Assembly: GCF_003261055.1 (NCBI RefSeq)
Contig: NZ_CP030073.1
Location: forward strand, 496,001-560,000
Direction: 5' to 3'
Length of the DNA stretch: 64,000 bases
Source of the DNA: Streptomyces cadmiisoli
Lineage (GTDB): Bacteria; Actinomycetota; Actinomycetes; Streptomycetales; Streptomycetaceae
In this document: positions 9,341 to 18,219 of the stretch, in pieces
How positions within the stretch are numbered: the first letter of the stretch is position 1
Layout: the number at the start of each line of letters is the position of its first letter
Made by a program: the position numbers and the translations under genes
The notes under the pieces: model-generated
Seen by the model: the letters and a program-made list of their open reading frames with translations, nothing else
What the model was told of the DNA's origin: nothing
Databases searched by the model: none

Positions 9341-9384
9341 AGGGAAGGACTTCAGCCCTCCGCTAGGGAAGGACTTCAGCCCTC
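9341..9384. repeat. Short tandem duplication at the 3' end of rppA
   Basis: AGGGAAGGACTTCAGCCCTC occurs at 9341-9360 and again at 9365-9384, spaced by CGCT. The second copy covers the last codons and stop of rppA, so the first copy is an extra gene end lying just downstream. It looks like a recent local duplication. Confidence 0.85.
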
Positions 9385-10440
9385 GGATTCGGATTCCGAA
9401 ACCCAGGTTCCCAGCGACATCTCTGCGGTGATGCCCGGACCAAAACCGGCCATCAGACCTCGGTGTCCGTCGAGAGCCGATCCCTCGTCGAACATGCGCG
9501 ACAGGGCGTCGAGGACCACCGCGCTCGCGATGTTGCCGTACTCCGTGAGCGTGGCCCGGCTGAAGCGAAAAGCCTCGGCCGGCACGTCGAGGAAGTGACT
9601 CAGGTCATCCAGGATGCGCGGACCTCCGGCGTGGATGACGTAGAAGTCCATCTTGCTCGCGTTCCAGTCGTGCTCGTCCGCGAGAGCACACAGCACCGGA
9701 GCCAGTGGCTCCATGGTCCCGGGCACGCGCTTGTCGAGCTGGAAGTGGAACCCCGTGGAACGCACCGCGTAGGAGATCCAGTCCTCCGTGTTCGGGATGA
9801 GGTACGAGCCGTTGCGTTCCAGTCGCACCCCGGTACCGCCGCTCCCCCGGACCACGACGGCGGCGATGCCGTCACCGAAGAGGCCGTTGGACAGCAGCGA
9901 TCCCACGTCCAGGTCGGTGGGCTGGTAGCACAGCGAGCAGAACTCGCAGGCGATGATGAGGACGTTGGCCTCGGGGTAGGCCTGGCAGAAGTCGTGGGCG
10001 CGGTTGACGGCGGCGCCTCCCGCGGCACACCCGAGCTGGGCGATCGGCAGCTGCCGCGTCTCCTGACGGAAACCCATCTTGTTGATGAGCCACGACGTCA
10101 TCGGCGGCATCATGAAGCCGGTGCAGGAGACATAGACGATCAAGTCGATCTGCTCGGCTTCCAGTTCGGCCTGCTCGAGCGCCTGGCGTACCACCGCGGG
10201 TACGCGCTCCTTGGACTGCGCGTCGTAGACGGCGCTGCGGGCATCGAACCCCGGATGTCGCAGCACTTGTTCGATCGGCTGTATCAGATGTCGTTTCTGC
10301 ACCCCTGTGTTCTCGATCAGGCGGAGCGCCAGGTTGATCTGCGGATGGTCGCCGTGCAACCTCCGCGCCAACTCGAGGGTTTCCTCATTGGTGATGACGT
10401 ACTCGGGGACCGCGATCGCTGGTTTGCACAAAACCGCCAT
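9376..10440 (-). CDS. rppA: Type III polyketide synthase, 1,3,6,8-tetrahydroxynaphthalene synthase
   Basis: 354 aa homodimeric chalcone-synthase-like enzyme that condenses five malonyl-CoA into tetrahydroxynaphthalene, which autoxidises to flaviolin. The catalytic triad is visible: Cys138 in AQLGCAAGG, His in YVIHAGGPRIL and Asn in TEYGNIAS. Cys106 in VSCTGF, known to matter in RppA-type enzymes, is also present, and the sequence follows the S. griseus RppA pattern almost throughout (DTEDWISYAVR-type and HFQLDKRVPGTME segments). The start has AGGAGG 6-12 bases upstream. The C-terminus is a short acidic SESESEG tail. Likely product is a naphthoquinone pigment precursor. Confidence 0.96.
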   Translation of the reverse strand: MAVLCKPAIAVPEYVITNEETLELARRLHGDHPQINLALRLIENTGVQKRHLIQPIEQVLRHPGFDARSAVYDAQSKERVPAVVRQALEQAELEAEQIDLIVYVSCTGFMMPPMTSWLINKMGFRQETRQLPIAQLGCAAGGAAVNRAHDFCQAYPEANVLIIACEFCSLCYQPTDLDVGSLLSNGLFGDGIAAVVVRGSGGTGVRLERNGSYLIPNTEDWISYAVRSTGFHFQLDKRVPGTMEPLAPVLCALADEHDWNASKMDFYVIHAGGPRILDDLSHFLDVPAEAFRFSRATLTEYGNIASAVVLDALSRMFDEGSALDGHRGLMAGFGPGITAEMSLGTWVSESESEG

Positions 10441-11190
10441 TGACTTCCTCCTAGCGGAGAACGGTCACACCATGCGGGCCTGGCCGGAGCCGAGGGACAG
10501 ACCTCTGCCAAATGGCAACCGCACACCGCCACAACACGTCGTCCCGCGTGCAACAACCACAAGCGGGATCCATCAATCCGACGTCAATTTCCTGGGTACG
10601 GGCGCGGGTAGACCTGTCATACGCTGCAGTTTCTTCGTTTAGTCGGAATTCTCCTTCGCAGCGCCGGATTCACATTACGGCGGCCGCGAGTGAGCCGCAT
10701 GTCGAACAGATCGCCATGCAGATGCGCACCACGGGTCGCGCACAATTGCCCGACCCTCCTGCCGCAACCCGTCAATTCCTGCAACTTCACCGCCGATATA
10801 TCCGGCCGAACCACCCCAATGGGCCAACATATGTTTCCATGCGGCAGCCATTTAGCTATTGAGGCATTTCCGATCCGGTTGAGCAGCCGAGGGCCGACAT
10901 CGCCACATCGCCCATCCGCGGACGCGTCCCCGTTCACGCGGCTGTTCGAGTGATATCCGAACATAAGTTCCGAACTGGTGATCTTCTACTGTGACTGCGC
11001 ATCAACTGGGCGCCGACCCTCTGAGCAGCAGGAAATCCCCGTCGCTTTGCTTCACGGCTTGCGCGCTGACACACCTACGCCCAGATCGCCGTACGGCCAC
11101 CGCCGCACATAGCGGTGGCCGTAGTGCGACTGGCCGCGGTCCAGATGAACCGAACCGCGATCGCATTCCAGGGAGGGCGGCGCGGCAGCG
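10441..11190. other. Gene-free stretch upstream of rppA
   Basis: About 750 bp, with AT-richer patches (for example around 10790-10870 and 10960-11000) and no frame with coding-type codon use. It must hold the rppA promoter at its left edge. The right side lies downstream of the thioesterase gene. I see no convincing repeat or RNA. Confidence 0.5.
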
Positions 11191-11982
11191 TCAGGCCGTT
11201 GCCGGAGTGGCTGCCTTCACCCCGAGGCGGGCGAGCACGTCCGCGACCAGAGGCGCCGTTCGGTCGTCCAGATAGAAGTGCCCACCGGGAAAGGAGCGTG
11301 CGACGAAGGTCGACCGGGTCACCGCGGACCAGGCGTTCACCGAGTCCTCATCGATCTCGTCGTCCTGGTCCCCGTAGTAGGCATAGACGGGTAGGTCCAG
11401 AGTGGGCGTCGGGACGGACGCCGCATACCGCTCGATCAGGCGGTAGTCGGCTCTCACCGCCGGAAGGAACAGTTCCCGGAGCTCCTCATTGGCGAGGGCC
11501 TCCGCGGTCGCGCCGCTCATTGCGATCAGATCCTCGACCAGCTTCTCGTCTGTCGCATCGGCGAGATCCCGGTGACGGTTCCTGCCCGGCCCTGCCCGGC
11601 CGGAGACGAACAGCGCCTCGGCCCCGGCGGCACCGGGCGTCCTCGCCAGGCGAACGGTGACCTCGAACGCCACTGAGGCGCCCATGCTGTGACCGAACAG
11701 CGCCAGTGGGCTGCCGGTCAGGGTCGCGCAGGCATCCGCAAGCGGCTCCGCCAACTCCTCCATACGTTCAGCGGGCGGTTCGAAGAGTCGGTCTTCCCGC
11801 CCCGGATACCGCACTGCCAGAAGTTCCACGTCATCAGGCACAAGATGAGCCCAGGAACGGAAGGAACTGGCCGCACCCCCGGCATGCGGGAAGCAGACGA
11901 GACGTAGCCGCGGGTTTCGGCTACCGCGTATCGAACGGAACCATTGGGAAGCGCGCGCCCCGCCGACCGACTTTTCCACCAT
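11191..11982 (-). CDS. Type II thioesterase (alpha/beta hydrolase)
   Basis: 263 aa from the ATG at 11982, the usual 250-260 aa of the RifR/TEII family that removes misprimed acyl groups from polyketide or nonribosomal peptide carrier proteins. The N-terminal CFPHAGGAASSF, the nucleophile GHSMGA, the Asp loop YYGDQDDEI and the late His in PGGHFYLDD are all in place. The frame is open further upstream (to 12120), but that extension reads as non-coding. No carrier-protein-dependent synthase is in the window, so the partner is elsewhere or lost; RppA itself works without a carrier protein. Confidence 0.88.
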   Translation of the reverse strand: MVEKSVGGARASQWFRSIRGSRNPRLRLVCFPHAGGAASSFRSWAHLVPDDVELLAVRYPGREDRLFEPPAERMEELAEPLADACATLTGSPLALFGHSMGASVAFEVTVRLARTPGAAGAEALFVSGRAGPGRNRHRDLADATDEKLVEDLIAMSGATAEALANEELRELFLPAVRADYRLIERYAASVPTPTLDLPVYAYYGDQDDEIDEDSVNAWSAVTRSTFVARSFPGGHFYLDDRTAPLVADVLARLGVKAATPATA

Positions 11983-12512
11983 CGCTCTTCTCAGTTGTGA
12001 CCGCGAACCAGCATTCTCACCCCAAGCGTTCGGGTAGGCATCCTCAGGGGAGACTCTGCCCAAGGCCCCAAGGCCCCCAAAACGGCCGTAGCGGCCGGAC
12101 GACCGGCTCGGCACGGCCAACTCGGTGTCCTCGCTGGGCTCTCACTCACCGGCACGAAGGCTGCTCACCCTCCCGTCGTCACCAGGAGGATCCGGACGTG
12201 CTGGGGCGACGGAAGCGACCGTACAGGTGGACTCCGCCAATGGCCAGTTGTGCAGTCCCCCGCCCCCGGACTCATGTAATTCCGCCGCCCTGGATTCACA
12301 GGTAATCAATCAATGGTTTCCCGGGTCGCCTCCGACTGTTATGAACACCACCGGATCATGACGCACGATCCTGACGCGTTGCCGGGCAGCCCTTCGAACG
12401 ACTCAGCCATCCGTCCATCGGCCGCCCGCGTCGCACCTGGCCGGTGGTCAACAACGTGCGAAGAAATCACTCGCCGCCCGGGGCGGTCAGCGTGTCTGTT
12501 GACTGACCGCGG
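11983..12512. other. Gene-free stretch upstream of the thioesterase
   Basis: About 530 bp between the thioesterase start and the transposase-like scrap. Codon use in all frames looks random and no structured element stands out. It presumably contains the thioesterase promoter. Confidence 0.4.
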
Positions 12513-12641
12513 ATGACCGGCCGACGCCGCCGCGGCGTGGCGGCCCGCGTTCGGGTGCGGCACCTGGCCGACGCCGGCCCGCTCACTCCCTCGTTCAAGG
12601 TGCTCAAGAGTCAGATGTTCACACGTGCTGGCTTCACGTGA
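12513..12641 (+). pseudogene. Possible C-terminal scrap of an ISL3-type transposase
   Basis: A 42-codon frame ends in FKVLKSQMFTRAGF. ISL3-family transposases end in a similar stretch (motif of the type IKxLKRQMxGRAxFxLLR), so this may be a decayed transposase end. It lacks the final LLRKRVLL block, and no inverted repeats are recognisable. Evidence is only this short resemblance. Confidence 0.3.
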
Positions 12642-12689
12642 CTCGGCACGCGACACCTCCACGCCCCAAGAACGTCAGTTGCGCCCGGG

Positions 12690-12902
12690 ATGCTGCCCGC
12701 GTCGGAGACAGTGATATCAAGAGGCAGTCGCTGCCCGAGCTTCCCGACATCGCTGCGCACGTCGGCCAGGCTCGCACTGATCCGAGTGCTTGAGGAGGGA
12801 TCAGAATTCGCGACCGGCTGGGTGCACAGTGCCGACGCCGACCAATGGCGCCAGGAGGTGCGGCAGATTCTCCAGGCGCTCGAAGCATCCACGCGTCACT
12901 GA
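12690..12902 (+). pseudogene. Short unidentified coding remnant
   Basis: A 70-codon frame whose second half has Streptomyces-like codon use (LALIRVLEEGSEF, then WVHSADADQWRQEVRQIL) and looks like the end of a helical protein domain with no start of its own. It may be the tail of a gene whose beginning was lost next to the CATRA operon. I do not recognise the family. Confidence 0.3.
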
Positions 12903-13036
12903 CCGTGCCGCGGAAAGCGACGCCGAACCGGCCAAGGTGAACGACGTCGGCTGACCCGGACGAACCGGGGTCAGAAGTGACGGTGACACCCTCGTCGGCA
13001 GTCGTCGCGTCTCGGCCGACCGGACCAACCGCACCG

Positions 13037-16000
13037 TCAGGCACCGTCCCTCCGACCGCTACCTGATGGTGCGGCTCGGAGCCGCGCCCTACCGGCCGAC
13101 GTGGATGTGCGCAGCCCACAAGCGTGGTTGGTCGGGAAACGTGGCCCGCATGTGACACACGGCATCGTGCAACGCATACGGAGCTCGCCGTAGATCCTGC
13201 GGCAGGGCCGAATAGAAGGCCGCGGTGAGCTGCGCCGCACCGAAGTCGATGATCGGCCACAACGTACCGATGACTTGGCGGTAGCCGGCCAACACGAATG
13301 CCGACGTGATGTGCAGGGACTCGTCCAGCAGCGGCATTCCGGACTCCATCGTGCTGCATGCCGACAGGAACGCCAGCTCCGCATCGGCCAGGTGCAGCCG
13401 GGAACCTCGATCCGCCAGTGCACGGGCACAGCCGCGTCGCGGGCGGATTCTTCGAACAGGGTGGCTGCCTCAGCGAGGATGGCGGTGTCGCCGGTACGCC
13501 GGCCGATCTTGGTGAGAATCCGGCCCAGGTTGGAGCGGTACATCGGCGCCTCGTAGAAGCTTGCTGGGACGGACGCCATCGCGGTGCGATTGGCCTCGAG
13601 GGCCTCCTCGAGCAGGCTCACATTGTCTTCGGTCTGTTCACTCAGCAGCTGCAGAGCACCGGAGAGATTGGACAGCGCCCGCGCCCGGTCGATGGCGCCT
13701 GCCGACTCTGACGCCGCTTCCCTGCCCACCTCCACAGCCTCTTGGAGGCGCGCCAGGTCGCGCGTGACCTCGAAGAGGCTCATCAGCATCCCGGAGAGGT
13801 TGGCCAGCCGCAGGCTCCGGGCGTCGCCCTCGGAGACGGCGAGTCTGCCGTTCTCCACCGCCTCAACCAGCAGTGCTGCGTCCTGGGTCCGCTCGCCCAG
13901 CAAACGCAAGCCGTTCGCCAGGTCGGCGGCGATCCTGCCGCGTCGGCGGTCGTTCTCCGTACAGGCGGCCAGCGCTTCCCGGCCCAGCTCGACCCCTTCG
14001 GCGAGCCGACGCAGGTCGCCGGTGCGCTCGTACTCCATGCGACGCAGGACACCGGCCGCTGCCAGGGCTCGCGCTCGCCCGTAATGTCCTGACGGAAGCA
14101 CGGTTGCGATCGTGCGAACGAGGGTGATCGCCTCCTCGATCAGGCGTACGTCGTTGGTCTCCTCGAAGGCAACTCGCAGCTCTTCGGCCAGGTTGAAGGC
14201 ATGCAGGGCATAATCAGGATGGTTCACTGGGAGGGTTGCCAGCAAGGCGCGGAGCCGGTCGAGGGCCGCCATCCGCTGTGCGTGGTCGCCCGTGAGCGTG
14301 GCCAGTTCGAACAGATTGTTGGTGTAGGCGCTGACCAGATTGGGATACATCGGGTCGTCGGCCGGGACCGTCTCCAGCAGCTGCCGAGTGCGATCAACGG
14401 ACTCGATCAGCAGGTCCGCGTCGTGTGTGGCCGCGCCCAGCATGCGTAGGCCGATGGTCAGGTTCGTCTCGTGCGCGGTGTGCTCTTCGGTACCGCGCTG
14501 GAACGCGGCCTTCCGGCCGGCCTCCACGGCCTCGGCCAGAACAGTGAGGTCGGCGTCTCGTTCGTACGTGCGCAGCAGCATGACGGTCAGCAGGGACCAG
14601 GCCTTGGACAGTTGTGGAGCGTGGCCGGTCGCCTCGCGGGCGGCTGCTATTGCGCCGTCGAGGCTGCCCGTGTCGTTCGTGCGGGTGTATTGGCGCAGCA
14701 GGGCGCGCGCCAAGGTCAGTTGGGCGTGGGTGGCAGCCTCGGCCGTTCCCCCGGCTACCGCGACAGCGCGTTGAGCCCAGGCGACCGCCTCGCCGTGCAG
14801 CGCGACATCTGCGTCGGTTTCGCCTGCCAGGCTGGTTGTCTCTGCGAGGTTGGCCAGGTGTGTCGACAGGTCGGGGGACTCTGCGCCTGCCGCCCTGACG
14901 GCTGCCTGCGCCGTGTGCACGGCTTCGGTCAGGTAGCGGCGGTCCCCAGTGATGTCGTGCAGGCGGATGAGTTCGGCCACTCGGGCTGAGTGCTGTTCCG
15001 CTGAGCCGTCCGGAGGTCCAGGGGACCTGTCCGCTTCGGTCCGCAGCTTTTCCGCGGCCAGCAGCACCTTGGTGCGGCTTGCGTGCTCGCTGTGTCCTGG
15101 CGGGGTGCCGGCGACGGCGGCCCGGGCTGCCTGGACCGCCTCGGCTGCCTCGGACGGATCTCCGCTGCGCTGGTACGACAGCTGCAGAAGCTCGCTGAGG
15201 ATCACGCAGAACCGAGGTCGGTTCGGATCCTGCTCGTCCGCCGAGCGGACTGCTGCCCGCGCGGCCCGGACCGCTTCGGCCAGTACCTCGCCGTCCTGCG
15301 AGGCGAGGTAGAGGGTCCGGAGGGCGAGACTGTAGTTCGACACATATCCCGGGTACTCCGGGTGCGTATGCTCGGTGAGTCGGACAGCATCCCCGCCCGC
15401 CCGCGCTGCCTCCACGATCAATTCGATCGAGGCGGTGACGGTGCCCAGTTGCAGCAGGGCCAGCTCAAGGTTGGAGAGCAGTCGGCCTCTGCCCGGGCTG
15501 TCGTCGGTCAGTGCCGCGACGGCCTCGCGTCCGACGTCGACGGCTTCCCGCAGCACCTCGACGTCACCGTCTGCCTGGTACATCGCGCGCAGTGTGATGC
15601 CAAGGTTCGAGAGTGTGTTGGGGTCGGCCGTGACGTCCCGGGCCTTCCTCCCTGCATCCACCGCTTCGAGCAAGGCGTCTCTGTCGCTGGTGCGTTCATA
15701 GAGCTCGCGCAGCGTCATGCACAGGTTGGACAGCGCCGGACCGCGTAGCCTGTGGTTTTCGGGAACGGCGGTCGTCGCTTGGCGGCACACGTCGGCGGCC
15801 TCGCGCAACGTGTGGACGTTGTCGTTGTAGCGGGAGAGTTCCCACAGGGCGATACCCCGGTCGGACTCCCAGGCAGCCGCCTCGACCGAGCCTCGCTGAG
15901 CTGAGCCTGCCGCCCTGTTGAGAACCTCGACGACCTCCTCCAACCAGGAATAGTCGGCCGTGCCGCGGTGCAGGGCCCTCAGCACCGCACAGGTCACCAC

Positions 16001-16372
16001 AGGGTCCAGAGGCTCGTGCCCCGGCATCACCTCGGTCAGTACACGTTGTACCTCCGGAAGCAGCTCATGAGTGGACCGTGGAGTCACCGGATCAGGCACG
16101 GAACCGATCAGCATGTCCGATGTGAGCATGCCGCTCGGGGCAAGCAGCTCCGCCGCGAGCTGCGCATCCTCGGCGGTGGCCCCGGCGCTCGATACAGCCG
16201 CGGTCCGGAGGCAGAACAGGCAGCCAAGTACATGACTGGCGAACGCCACATCGGCAGCGAGGAACGCGTCGGCCGAGGAAGCCAGTTCCTGGCCGTGCAG
16301 CGGCTGAGCCGACTGGGCCCGCACCGCTTCGTGGAGTCGAGCCAGGACAAACGACAGCGCATCGCCGCTCAT
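13037..16372 (-). CDS. TPR-repeat protein of the CATRA conflict system, effector domain disrupted
   Basis: The frame gives 1111 codons. Residues about 100-980 are a long array of TPR-like units of roughly 45-50 aa, with recurring LxEAVExxRxAV and YPxxLSNLxxxLRxxYERTGD patterns. Intact relatives continue into a C-terminal CHAT (caspase-like) protease. Here the frame leaves the homologous register after PVHWRIE (about 13410), and the last 120 codons are out-of-frame noise. The CHAT end is still present in another frame. ATG 16372 has AGGGGG upstream. It is the third gene of the operon, 49 bp after the CATRA gene. The TPR scaffold may still be made, but as a protease this gene is broken. Confidence 0.85.
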   Translation of the reverse strand: MSGDALSFVLARLHEAVRAQSAQPLHGQELASSADAFLAADVAFASHVLGCLFCLRTAAVSSAGATAEDAQLAAELLAPSGMLTSDMLIGSVPDPVTPRSTHELLPEVQRVLTEVMPGHEPLDPVVTCAVLRALHRGTADYSWLEEVVEVLNRAAGSAQRGSVEAAAWESDRGIALWELSRYNDNVHTLREAADVCRQATTAVPENHRLRGPALSNLCMTLRELYERTSDRDALLEAVDAGRKARDVTADPNTLSNLGITLRAMYQADGDVEVLREAVDVGREAVAALTDDSPGRGRLLSNLELALLQLGTVTASIELIVEAARAGGDAVRLTEHTHPEYPGYVSNYSLALRTLYLASQDGEVLAEAVRAARAAVRSADEQDPNRPRFCVILSELLQLSYQRSGDPSEAAEAVQAARAAVAGTPPGHSEHASRTKVLLAAEKLRTEADRSPGPPDGSAEQHSARVAELIRLHDITGDRRYLTEAVHTAQAAVRAAGAESPDLSTHLANLAETTSLAGETDADVALHGEAVAWAQRAVAVAGGTAEAATHAQLTLARALLRQYTRTNDTGSLDGAIAAAREATGHAPQLSKAWSLLTVMLLRTYERDADLTVLAEAVEAGRKAAFQRGTEEHTAHETNLTIGLRMLGAATHDADLLIESVDRTRQLLETVPADDPMYPNLVSAYTNNLFELATLTGDHAQRMAALDRLRALLATLPVNHPDYALHAFNLAEELRVAFEETNDVRLIEEAITLVRTIATVLPSGHYGRARALAAAGVLRRMEYERTGDLRRLAEGVELGREALAACTENDRRRGRIAADLANGLRLLGERTQDAALLVEAVENGRLAVSEGDARSLRLANLSGMLMSLFEVTRDLARLQEAVEVGREAASESAGAIDRARALSNLSGALQLLSEQTEDNVSLLEEALEANRTAMASVPASFYEAPMYRSNLGRILTKIGRRTGDTAILAEAATLFEESARDAAVPVHWRIEVPGCTWPMRSWRSCRHAARWSPECRCWTSPCTSRRHSCWPATAKSSVRCGRSSTSVRRSSPRPSIRPCRRIYGELRMRCTMPCVTCGPRFPTNHACGLRTSTSAGRARLRAAPSGSGRRDGA
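13089..13408 (-). pseudogene. Detached C-terminal half of the CHAT protease domain
   Basis: Read two bases off the TPR frame, this stretch encodes RLHLADAELAFLSACSTMES, then DESLHITSAFVLAGYRQVIGTLWP and a normal C-terminus ending near 13089. SACST contains the CHAT catalytic cysteine. The upstream half of the domain with the catalytic His-Gly motif, and probably some sequence before it, is absent. The junction with the TPR frame lies at about 13395-13410. This is an internal deletion with frameshift rather than a point error, because the homologous central segment is not found in any frame. Confidence 0.82.
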
Positions 16373-16421
16373 GGAACCCCCTGACGCAGCAAACTGAGCG
16401 TCACAGTCTAAACTCGTAGCG

Positions 16422-17936
16422 TCACCTCACGCCGGTGAACCGGGTAATGGCAACGGCCGTAACGGCGGCGCACATTGCCGCGACGGCAACCGCTGCCACC
16501 GCAGACCAGTTCGGGGGCGCCGCACCACCCGCAGCCCACCACCACCCCGTGCTGGCTGCGAACCAGCCGAGCGGAGCGCCCAGCAGGACGGCACCAACGG
16601 CATACCGCCACCGGATCCTGCGCGCGGGCCGCTCCCCGCGTGGCCAGTTCAGCACCCCTGCGGGCAACACCAGAGCCACCGCGGCCAGTAGACACACGAG
16701 AGGCGCGAGCAGCGGCTTGGCCAGCGGCACCTGGTACGCCAGGCCCTGAATCGCGGCTAGCGCCGTTACCATCGCCCCCAGCAGCGATGCCTGGATAAGG
16801 GTCAGTGCCTCCTGCCTGCTGCGCCGCCGCTCGTCCAGCACGGTGGCGGCAAGTCGGGCCAGGTCGTCGGCTCTGCGCCGTGAGGATTCCAGATAGGCAA
16901 GCTCGATGCCGAGTTGTTCCTCGAGCCAACTGCCCGCAGCCCGATCCATGTCCACCGGACCGCCGGACGTGCAGTCGTCAACATCCGCCAGCGCAGCATC
17001 CATGTTCCGGCGCGCTGCGCGCACCGTCTCCACCATGTCCGCTGCGTCCGCCGCAGCAGCTATCAGACCACCTTGCTCAGCCTGCACGGTGGCCAACGCG
17101 CGTCCTGCCTCCAGCAGTTGCCCGAGTGGCGGATCCCCGGAACGCAGCAGATCGACGAGCGTGTCGCAGGCCTGCTCTGTCTCCTCGATGGCGGCGCGGA
17201 GCCTCGGCATCGCTGAGACCAGCACATGCTCCTGACAGCGCAGTTTGGTCGAGTGCAACAGATAGCGGGTCAGCGGCGGCAGCGCCCGCCCATCGGTCAA
17301 CCATGTCCACCTGTCCATGGCTGCCTCGTCCCGCATCTGCCCCATGAGTACCAGACGCCGTGTCTCCCCCGGCGGCAACTCCCCCAGATGAAGTCCATTG
17401 CCGGCTCGGCACCAGCCATCGACGTCCGGATGCCCCGGCAGGTACCTGGACACCTCGCTGTGATCCCATCGGGCCGTGTCCCGCCACCGGCGCCAACTAC
17501 GATCGCCCCGCAACCCGAGGAAGACCATGGCGCCGCCGAGCGCTTGAGCCGGCAGCGGTACGGCCCACTGCTCAGCGAGATCGCCCCAGCCGACCTCGTC
17601 ATCATTGGGCGCGAGAAGCAGGCTGATACCCACGACATCGTGGGACCGGTAGGCGAGCGCCTCATAGACCGCACCCGGCACCACCCGCCGACGCGCAGCA
17701 AGCAGGTCGAGATGATGTCCGCCCACCCCGTCGACCGACCGCAGCTCAACAGGCCGACGCCCGATCGGCTCATCCAATCCGAGCCGCCCAACGGCTTCCC
17801 ACAGGCTCCCCCAAGCGGCCGCCGCCTGCCGATCAGCCCGAAAGAACGTGTGGGCGACCAACGCGGGCCTAACCGGCGCCGCCGCCACGCGGCTCCCCAC
17901 CGCCCCCACTGCCTGAATGGCCGCCCGCCGTACCAT
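16422..17936 (-). CDS. CATRA conflict-system CASPASE/TPR repeat-associated membrane protein
   Basis: 504 aa. The N-terminal half (about 20-260) carries features of the CATRA N-domain: RPALVAHTFF near the start, and WTWLTDGRALPPLTRYLLHSTKLRCQEHVL before a helical linker. The central part (about 240-380) is helical and probably coiled-coil. The C-terminal CATRA-C region has four hydrophobic segments at about 385-405, 415-435, 450-465 and 480-500, so it should sit in the membrane. The ATG at 17936 overlaps the upstream gene by 68 bp; a GTG at 17888 behind GTGGGGA is a plausible alternative. The family is predicted to couple sensing to the CHAT/TPR effector; its biochemistry is unknown to me. Confidence 0.85.
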   Translation of the reverse strand: MVRRAAIQAVGAVGSRVAAAPVRPALVAHTFFRADRQAAAAWGSLWEAVGRLGLDEPIGRRPVELRSVDGVGGHHLDLLAARRRVVPGAVYEALAYRSHDVVGISLLLAPNDDEVGWGDLAEQWAVPLPAQALGGAMVFLGLRGDRSWRRWRDTARWDHSEVSRYLPGHPDVDGWCRAGNGLHLGELPPGETRRLVLMGQMRDEAAMDRWTWLTDGRALPPLTRYLLHSTKLRCQEHVLVSAMPRLRAAIEETEQACDTLVDLLRSGDPPLGQLLEAGRALATVQAEQGGLIAAAADAADMVETVRAARRNMDAALADVDDCTSGGPVDMDRAAGSWLEEQLGIELAYLESSRRRADDLARLAATVLDERRRSRQEALTLIQASLLGAMVTALAAIQGLAYQVPLAKPLLAPLVCLLAAVALVLPAGVLNWPRGERPARRIRWRYAVGAVLLGAPLGWFAASTGWWWAAGGAAPPNWSAVAAVAVAAMCAAVTAVAITRFTGVR

Positions 17937-18219
17937 CAGCCGACCGACCCAGCCGACGCAGCAAACGGTTCACCAGCTCACGAGTGGGCTCAGGAACCTG
18001 ACGAGGCCGCTGCGCATCAAGCACGTCAGCAAGCCCTTTCCGGACCCGACGTGGCCCGGCCATCAGAAGCTCCCCCTCGGCGCGTGGCAGCAACTCCCCC
18101 CGACCACTGAGCGCCAGATCCAACAGCCCCAGCGCCGTGTCCACTCGGCGCCAGCCACGCTCCGGCAGCTCCCAGAGCACGACGCTCTCAAGTAATCCGA
18201 CGAGTCGTTCCTCACCCAT
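17869..18219 (-). CDS. CATRA system-associated small protein
   Basis: 116 aa. It starts at an ATG behind GGGAGGAGCAGG, a very strong ribosome site. Residues 1-90 match the small CATRA-associated family: VVLWELPERGWRRVDTALGLL, then ELLMAGPRRVRKG and a final RELVNRLLRRLG helix. The tail is low-complexity Gly/Ser. It is the first gene of the operon and overlaps the CATRA gene. Function is unknown; its constant place in such operons suggests a regulatory or adaptor role. The same frame is open upstream to 18900, but that part is antisense noise. Confidence 0.8.
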   Translation of the reverse strand: MGEERLVGLLESVVLWELPERGWRRVDTALGLLDLALSGRGELLPRAEGELLMAGPRRVRKGLADVLDAQRPRQVPEPTRELVNRLLRRLGRSADGTAGGHSGSGGGGEPRGGGAG

